Origin: Pistacia vera
Taxonomy: Eukaryota; Streptophyta; Magnoliopsida; Sapindales; Anacardiaceae
Reading direction: 5' to 3'
NCBI RefSeq assembly: GCF_008641045.1
Contig: NW_022196313.1
Span: 248,001-312,000, forward strand
DNA length: 64,000 nucleotides
Made by a program: the position numbers and the translations under genes. Under the pieces are notes generated by a model. That model searched no databases and was not told the DNA's origin. It saw nothing but the letters and a program-made list of their open reading frames with translations. Positions 56,811 to 64,000 of the stretch are shown piece by piece (the stretch's first letter is position 1; the number at the start of each line of letters is the position of its first letter).

Positions 56811-57965
56811 TGATTCACCCACAATCGAGATCCATTACCGACTCAAAAACTGAGTAAAACAGGGTATCGGGGTTTTATGGGTCTTTTTCTTCATTTTATC
56901 CACATATTTTCGACAACATTGAGCATGTTGTTTACCTAATGTGTCTTTTTGCTCATTTTATCCATAGATTTTCAACAAGATCGAGCATTCTATTTACCTA
57001 ACCTCAATATTCATTATCCAAAAAAGAAAATGCTCCAAAAACAGTCCTCAATTTACCCATAATCGAGATCAATTACCGGCTAAAAAACTGAGTAAGACAG
57101 TGTATTAGGCCTATACGTCTTTTCTATTCGTTTTATCCACAAATTTTTGACAAGCTTGAGTGTGCTATTTACCTAACATCAATATTAATTAGACGGTAAA
57201 GAAAACACTCTAAAACTAGTCCTTGATTCACCCAAAATTAAGATCCATTACTAGCTGAAAAATTGAGTAAAACAAGGTATTAGACTTATGTGGTTTTTCT
57301 GCTCGTTTTATCCATATATTTTTGATAGACTTGAGCATGCTATTTAACTAAGCTCAATATTAATTAGATGGTAAATAAAATGCCTCAAAAATAGTCCTTG
57401 ATTCACCCATAATCAAGATTCATTACCGACTGAAAAATTGAGTAAAACAGGAAATCAGGCCTATGTGGCTTTTTGCTCGTTTTATCCTTAGATTTTTGAC
57501 AGGCTCGAGCATACTATTTACTTAACCTTAGTATTAATTAGATGATAAATAAAGTGCTCCAAAAATACTCCTCGATTCGCCCATAATCAAGATCAATTAC
57601 CAACTGAAAAACTAAGTAAAATGGGGTATCAGGCCTATGCAACTTTTCTGTTTGTTTTATCCACGGATTTTTGAAAGGCTCAAGTATGCTATTTATCTAA
57701 CTTTGGTATTAATTATATGATAAGGAAAATGCTCCAAAAGTACTCCTCGATTAACCTGTAATTGAAATTCATTACTGGCTGAAAAACTAAATAAAACGAG
57801 GTATTAGGCTTATACTGCTTTTTGTTCGTTTTATCCATAGATTTGTTAAAGCTCGAGCATGCTATTTACCTAACCTCAGTATTGATTAGCCGACAATGAA
57901 AACACTCTAGAAATAGTCCCTAATTCTCCCATAATCAAGATCTATTATAGACTAAAAATAGAGTA
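56811..57965 (+). repeat. 175-bp satellite, second block
   Basis: The GAGTAAAAC marker occurs at 56852, 57090, 57265, 57440, 57614, 57789 and 57961. The spacing from 57090 on is 175, 175, 174, 175 and 172; the first interval (238) has a partial duplication. Monomers differ by many substitutions, so the array is old. No coding potential. Confidence 0.92.
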
Positions 57966-58052
57966 AACCCTTAACCCAAACCCCATACCCCTAAATCTAA
58001 ACCCTAACTACTAAACCCCTAAACCCTAAAACCCTAAAACCCTAAACCTAAT
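57966..58052 (+). repeat. Degenerate interstitial telomere-like tract (CCCTAAA)
   Basis: AAACCCTTAACCC, CCCTAAATCTAAACCCTAA and repeated AAACCCCTAAACCCTAAAAC: about ten imperfect copies of the plant telomere heptamer in the CCCTAAA orientation. It follows the last satellite monomer without a gap. Confidence 0.9.
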
Positions 58053-58369
58053 TAATCAATCATACTCCCACTATTTTCATTCGAATTTCACCACTCCTAT
58101 TGTGGAAAACGGAAACCTACGTTGGATAAGTTTCTAGTAAGTGATCGATTTCTTATTGAGCATAATGTACCTCACCTAACAGTTATTGTCATGTTATATT
58201 CAACAAGTGGAAAAACTCTTTTCCATTATATCTCATATAAGATTCGATCATTTTCTTACCTCTAGCTTACTAACACCTCACCTAACAGTTATATATTAAA
58301 ACACTAAAACAATTATTTGTCTTTTGTAGATTAAATGATATCTAAACACAAAATGAATCAGTCTCTGAT
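58053..58369. other. Unassigned spacer between telomere-like tract and copia J
   Basis: No coding frame. The phrase CCTCACCTAACAGTTAT occurs twice, near 58191 and 58275. It could be the decayed internal end of copia J. Confidence 0.4.
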
Positions 58370-58995
58370 TTCATAGCTTCAAGCCATTTTTCAAAATAGA
58401 TGTCTGACATCGCTTCCTCATAAGTTCTAGGATCATCACCATGATCAACCTCCCCAATCAATAAAGATTCCCAATCTTTTTTATTAAGCAAGTTGTATTT
58501 CTCTTGAAGACAAGACACTCTAGTAGACCTATGAAGAATTTTTGTTTCGAAACGTTAAGTTGGTTCCTCTATAGGTTGTTCCTCTAGGGGTTGGTTGTTT
58601 TCTTGCTCAGAAGATTCTTCTTTTATCTCTTTTTTCCTTCATGCAACTCCTTCTTGAATGAACTCTTGTTCAAGAAAAATTTCATGTCTATTGATCGAAA
58701 CTCTATGATTAGAGAGAAAATAAAAGAAATATCTCATGGAATCTTTTGGATATCCTATAAAACGGCCTTTCTCAGATCTTATTTCCAATTTTTCTATTAA
58801 GATTTTCTTAACAAATGCTGGACAATCCCAAATCCTTAGATAGTTAAGGTTAGGTTGTTTGCCATGCCATATCTCATATGGTGTTTTAGGAACAGATTTG
58901 GTAGGAACCTTATTTAGGACGTACAAAACGGTCTAGGTTGCATACCCCTACATTGACAATGGTAAGTCCATCTAACTTATCATTGATCATACCAT
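58370..58995 (-). pseudogene. Copia J integrase C-terminus and RT start
   Basis: 58926-58639 encodes YVLNKVPTKSVPKTPYEIWH, then LNYLRIWDCPAFVKK and RSEKGRFIGYPKDSMRY, the typical copia integrase C-terminal/linker sequence. Further left (about 58460-58375) is the RT start, with EAMKSETDSF. Frameshifts and a stop interrupt the path to the rest of integrase beyond the solo LTR. Confidence 0.85.
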
Positions 58996-59000
58996 GTCTA

Positions 59001-59056
59001 TGTAATGCTCTCTCTCTCTAGCTAGTATACTCATAAAATAATAGTAAAACTCACTA

Positions 59057-59089
<33 letters not shown>

Positions 59090-60905
59090 GTAAGAAAATA
59101 TACATGTACATGAGTGTAAAATAATGGGCCCATAACTGATTTTTCTTTATATACAAATCTTTACATAATGTAATAAAGTCATAAAACATCAACTCGACAG
59201 TGTTGTCAAACCCTTCCGCCTCTTGATGTTTCAAGCGACTGCATCTCACCTACTACCTACAAAAATATTGAAATCAACGGGGTGAGCACTAATTGCTTAG
59301 TAAGTAAAACCGCTATTCTACCCTTCTATCTCCGTTGCTCATGTTCTGAATTTCTTTCCTTACATCACACTTCTTTATTCTTCTATGTTCTTTCTCTGTT
59401 CTTATTCTGTTTTCTGCTTCTTTTCTCAGTATTTCTTTCTATGCTTCCTTTCTTTCTTTTCTTTTCTTTTCTTTTCTTTTCTTTTCTATTCTTTCTTTCT
59501 TTCTTTCTTTCTATTCTTTCTATTCTTTCTTGCCAATCGGACTCGGTTGAGGCCTGGATTCGGAACCCTGGCCGTGTGAGTGTATTCTCTAATTTTGGGT
59601 ACAGTCCTCATCCACATGCACTTCTAACGGACTATATAATTCATCTTTCTGATTCTGAGGCTGCTCACTAAAGGCGGCGTGCATGCAGGGCTAAGTCACT
59701 CACGGGTTCCCCATCGCAATAACCTTCTATTCTCTTATTTTTTTACACTTCTTTAAATAAAATTTCAGATTTGAATTATTCTTTAATATTTCTCTTTGTT
59801 CTTTAATGTTCTTTAATGCTCTTTAATGCTCTTATGAGTATGTATACATGTAGATGGGCTCATGCTTATTATTCTTTCTAAAGTCACATGTTTGGATGCA
59901 ATAATGCAATATAGAATGTTAACATGTCATTCTCTACCATCTACAAACTCATCTCAAGATAACAAATAATCATACTCATGCATGCACTTCTCTTTGACAT
60001 TTCATCAAACAATTTATATGCACACACAAACTTTAAATTGGCTACACTTCTACATCTCTTCTAAGCCACCAAAATTTGGAACAAAACTCACCAAATTCAA
60101 CGTCAAACCTGGCCAGGATTTGCACTTCATAAATGCTACTCCAATTCTTCCATAATTCATCCAAATTCTCATCAAACATCAAGTACATAAACACTACTTC
60201 TCATGGATAAATTCTAACCATCATTCAACATCCATTCCATCAACAATTCTTCACATATAAGCACATACATGCATAAAAGAAGTTCTCTACATAATATTAC
60301 TCCAATCATGACTAGGGTTGGATTTACTTACCTTAGATGTGAGCAATCCAACACTTTAGCAGTCTTCCTTGATCCAACTCTCTTTCTCTTAAACCCTATG
60401 AACACAAATCATAAGAATTCAACAATTTAAAAATTAAATCTCACATCTTAGTGCAATGATCTTACCTAAGGATGCTTGGGATTGAAATTCCACTAAAAAT
60501 AAACCAAGATCTATGAATTTTCCTCGAAAAATGATTGAAGAAATTTGAGAGAACTTGGGTGGAAAGTGGCGTGAATAGAAGGGGAAGAATGGCTAGGGTT
60601 TCATTCTTGAACTCTTAATATAACAAAATATTACTTTTAGCTTCCCATTTTACCCTTGCACTTTCTATGAAATTCCATCTATATCCCTTAGTCAATTAAA
60701 CAATGCCCTCATTTTATTCACTTCTCCATGTTATTCTACTTCTTTTCACTCCCCACTTTTTCAACTAATTATGAGTGAAAAGACCATTTTACCCCTAATG
60801 AAATTTTAAGGAATTTTTTTCACATTTGTTCAAGATAACTTTAACAAATTCAATTAAGGGTATTAGGGCATAACTAAAGCTACGTACTTTGATATGGGCG
60901 TTACA
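59001..60905 (-). mobile_element. Solo LTR, family C type, in copia J, perfect TSD
   Basis: 1905 bp from TGTAATGCTCTC to GGGCGTTACA with perfect GTCTA duplications at 58996-59000 and 60906-60910. TTTCTTTTC-rich run at 59440-59530. Same subfamily as 44261-45429. Confidence 0.92.
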
Positions 60906-61055
60906 GTCTAACAAAGTGTGATTTTTCTCTCAGATACACCATTATGTTGCGGCGTATATGGAGGTGTCAATTGTGATATAATACCATAACTTTTGAGATA
61001 GTCTTGGAAGTCAATACTTAGGTATTCTCTTCCACAATTTGATCGTAGAACTTTA
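60906..61055 (-). pseudogene. Copia J integrase, middle part
   Basis: The minus strand encodes VLRSNCGREYLSIDFQDYL and SYGIISQLTPPYTPQHNGVS. In the usual LRSDRGGEY motif the second catalytic Asp reads Asn here, so the enzyme would be inactive even without its insertions. Confidence 0.88.
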
Positions 61056-63591
61056 TGTAAAACCCCCCTTCAGTCAGATATCCTCTAAATATCCCTCAAT
61101 GAGAATCCTGAGGATACATGTCTAGAGAACGAGCTGTATTTAGAAAAAATCTGTGTAAGGATAATAATAATAATATCCAAAACATGCATATAAAATGTCA
61201 CGCAGGATCCAAACTTATAATTTACAAACTTTAAGAAATTATACAATCAAAACATATTTATAGGGTGGAAGCTTCCAAAGGTATTTCACAAATATTTATC
61301 ATTTACATTATTTACATCAAGATAAAAACATCGAGATGACAATAAATCATCTCCCCTCATGTGTAGTCCCGCTGTCTCTAGCATCCCTCGCTTCTAGTCT
61401 ACCTGCAAAGCAATCAACAATGAAAGGGTGAGCGCTAATCGCTCAGTAAGGAATGATCCATTTCATTCTGAATGTACTATTTGATCTTTATTTAAACATA
61501 TCTGTTAACACATCACTTATCTTTTACATCTAGGGATACTTCCCCTTTTATTACTAATTCATATGCTTTTCATCATTTTATCCCATGGCTATATAAACAT
61601 CAATGTGTACACATACAAATAAGTATGTAAACATAGTACACACACATCACATGTCATGACATAACATCTAAAATCATCTAACATGAGTATAAATCATCTC
61701 ATGATGTAAATAACATCATAACTCATGTAATGCAACTAAATGCATATGAAACATTTAACGTCTAGCCGATCGGACCTTTCTTAGCATCTTAAGCACTTCA
61801 TATCATCTAGCCTCAAATTTCATCTAGAGCTCATATCATCGGGAGGCGTGCTTACGCGTTATTTAGCATCTAAAGCATATATTCATCTTTCCTCAACCGG
61901 TATACGAGGATATGCTTACGCGTTTTCCATCATGTCTATATGCATCTCTATCATGTCTATTTGCATCTCTAACATCTTATGGCATGTAAATACATATTTT
62001 GGTGAGCTTAATACTTTTAATTCATCTATGGATTATCAATCCATTTACATTACCTCTTGCTCACATACATCATCTTAAAACATGTATTATATTGCATCTT
62101 CATGCCATTTCATAACATTAATCATGTATTGACATCATGACCATGTATATCTTTCAAAGATCATCTAACTAATGGGTAAACATTAGTACATGGCATACTT
62201 ACAATAATACATTAATAATCAATTCATAATCATAAGAATTGATTATGTTAAATCTTAAACTTTAATAACCAGTTTATGCTTCAGGCCATTTTCCATCCTT
62301 TTCTCAAACGAATTGGCTCTTGGCATAAACATAAAAGTTATAGGTCTGTGTCTTAGCTTTCTAATGCTTCAAGAATCATCTCATTTCGATTTTTATAACT
62401 CAAGTTATGGTCGAAATACTGAAGCAGGGTTAACAAAACCCCTAAGCCCATTAAATCCGAATTTTCATATTAACTATGCCACATCAATTCCTATTGACAT
62501 TAACCAATAGGTTAACTTATGGATCAAATAAACCTCCCCTTAATAGTCTTTAACATCTTAAAGGAAGTGTAAAATCTCATTCCCATAATCATCCATTATT
62601 GCTATAACATTGTAAGCTAATGCAAACAACACATCAACACTTCTAATAGCAACCATTCAACACCATGTGGCCTCCAATACTACAATTTTTGCCACAATCA
62701 GTATCCACACTTCATTTTCTTCAATCAAACATAACAACTCATAAAACATAAAGAGCAATAACTTCATGTATAATGAATTCAAGGCAATAAGTAGAATAAA
62801 TGAGTTCAACTACACTTGCCATCAACTAATTCTATGCCTTAAAGCCTTAATTTAAGGTTTCATAAAAATCTACAAACCCTAGCATAAACCCTAAAGTCAT
62901 GGGAGGTTCTTCCTTACCTTTTTAAAGACTTCCTCCAACAAATCCTTTGCCTTTGACTTCTTTTACACCTTAATCCTACATATATAACATTATACCTCAA
63001 CATCTACCTCAAATCTTCAAATCACATCAAAACTAAAGTTTTTAATCCTTACCTTAAACCCTTCAAATTGAAGATCCAAGGCTCCTATCTTGTTCTCCTT
63101 GAAAAATTATGCAAAACTCCTTGAAAACCTAGAGAAAGAAAGCTTGTTTCATGGAAGATTTGAGAGAAAATGGAAGAAATGTTGAAGAAAGGCTCTCTCC
63201 TTTGGCTTGAACGAATTTCATCTCATTTATAGGAAAATATTTCATTTATTTTCCAAAATTATGCAATTGGCCCAATTATTTTAATTGTATAACTCATAAG
63301 TCCTTAATTCTTCATATAAAGGCATTTTGGTCATTTCACACTAGACATAATTATTACTTAATTAATGTCATTAAATGCAATGAAGCCTACTCATCCTTGA
63401 CTTTTTCAATGCTTATCCATAAGCAAAATAACCATTTTTCCCCTAAGCCTCTCTATGGATAATTGATTCATACCGTTCCAAATGAATTGACTTTTTTGCC
63501 CTTAGTTAGATTTTATACTTTTTAACATAAAATTAACATCTAAAGGACTATTTTGAGTTAGGAACATACCTTTGATATCTTGGGTATTACA
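61056..63591 (-). mobile_element. Solo LTR, large family C relative, in copia J, perfect TSD
   Basis: 2536 bp from TGTAAAACCCCCC to GGGTATTACA (TGTAATACCC on the minus strand). Perfect CTTTA duplications at 61051-61055 and 63592-63596. Carries the family segment GGGTGAGCGCTAATCGCTCA near 61425. Small repeats ATTTGCATC/ATGTCTAT occur near 61930-61975. Confidence 0.9.
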
Positions 63592-64000
63592 CTTTAATAC
63601 CTTTTCCTGATTGTTTTTCTACTTCAGCTTTGAATTCCTTTAACTTTTCAAAAAATTCAGACTTGTACTTCATCAAATACAAGTAACCATATCTCGAATA
63701 ATCATCGATAAAAGTTAAGTATTGAAAACCTCCCCTTCCCATTATACTAAATGGCCCACATACATCTAAGTGAATTAATCTAACAAGTTTTGGGCCTTTT
63801 CACTTTGTCCAACAAAGGGTGATTTGGTAATTTTACCTAGAAGACAAGATTCACAAATTGGGTAGGGCTCTAATCCCAATGGTGCTATTAAGCCATCATT
63901 TCCCAATTTTGTAATTCTTTTGTCCCCTATATGACCTATTCGTACGTGCCAAAGATAATTAGAATTGATATTATCCCTTAGTCTTTTATGGGTTATGGTA
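63592..64000 (-). pseudogene. Copia J integrase N-terminal half
   Basis: The minus strand from 64000 gives LWHVRIGHIGDKRITKLG (HH), CESCLLGKITKSPF (CC), a frameshift, then LIHLDVCGPFSIMGRGGF with the first catalytic Asp, TFIDDYSRYGYLYLMKYKSE and EVEKQSGKGIK, where the solo LTR interrupts. Apart from one frameshift this half is well kept. The element extends beyond the window. Confidence 0.88.

Noticed and set aside
1..64000. tRNA, rRNA, CRISPR, riboswitch or bacterial operon
   Set aside because: The tRNA-like matches are primer sites of LTR elements; no cloverleaf, rRNA or spacer-repeat pattern was seen, and the genome context is a plant nucleus.
1..64000. Endogenous pararetrovirus or other viral insertion
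   Set aside because: Domain orders, LTR ends and primer sites all fit copia or gypsy retrotransposons; no movement or coat protein motif was seen.

Overview
This window is nuclear DNA of a flowering plant, probably a eudicot. The evidence is layered Ty1/copia and Ty3/gypsy LTR retrotransposons with plant-type primer sites (tRNA-Asp, initiator tRNA-Met and a tRNA-Lys-like site), a MULE transposase remnant, a degenerate CCCTAAA (plant telomere) tract, and broken pieces of two plant genes. I found no intact host gene, no tRNA or rRNA gene and no CRISPR array. Nearly everything is mobile-element debris. Most element boundaries below were set by TG...CA termini plus 5-bp target-site duplications (TSDs) that I matched by eye.

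Layout. 1-2319: 5' end of an Athila-like gypsy element on the minus strand (Gag, tRNA-Asp primer site, LTR), inserted into a plus-strand gypsy reverse transcriptase/RNase H (2320-3465). 3466-3939: an LTR that appears to be a chimera of two families. 3940-7490: a tandem array of about six 365-386 bp units, each with a hairpin and a promoter-like segment, split by a solo LTR (4453-5871). 7600-8345: a broken isoamylase-type (ISA3-like) starch-debranching gene with a recognisable intron. 8346-11416: unassigned. 11422-19109: a large non-autonomous LTR element (LARD) with perfect ATAAG TSDs. It carries the start of a mitochondrial phosphate carrier gene and an in-frame tandem repeat, and a solo LTR sits in its 5' LTR.

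19260-29770: a nest. A copia LTR is split by a defective copia element (19662-26731), which holds two solo LTRs, and by a further solo LTR (27088-29118). 29771-37095: minus-strand copia element H, with an Athila-type solo LTR in its 5' LTR; H abuts copia element G (37096-39780). 39783-41995: MULE transposase remnant bracketed by clusters of the palindrome TCGC-TTAA-GCGA. 42960-54440: gypsy element with Gag and protease, interrupted by a solo LTR and by copia element K (45881-54188). K is the best-preserved element, with an uninterrupted RT-RNase H frame. 54437-57965: 175-bp satellite, split by a solo LTR that contains an N and a duplication, followed by an interstitial telomere-like tract (57966-58052). 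58370-64000: minus-strand copia integrase/RT (element J) split by two large solo LTRs.

How it works together. The reading frames are transposon Gag, protease, integrase and RT-RNase H. None of the elements looks autonomous as it stands, because all carry stops, frameshifts, deletions or insertions. The region has been shaped by repeated insertion, LTR-LTR recombination (ten solo LTRs) and small deletions at microhomologies. The least ordinary features are the gene fragment inside the LARD, the promoter-like tandem array directly upstream of a debranching-enzyme remnant, the chimeric LTR, and GC-armed palindrome clusters that recur in unrelated element families.
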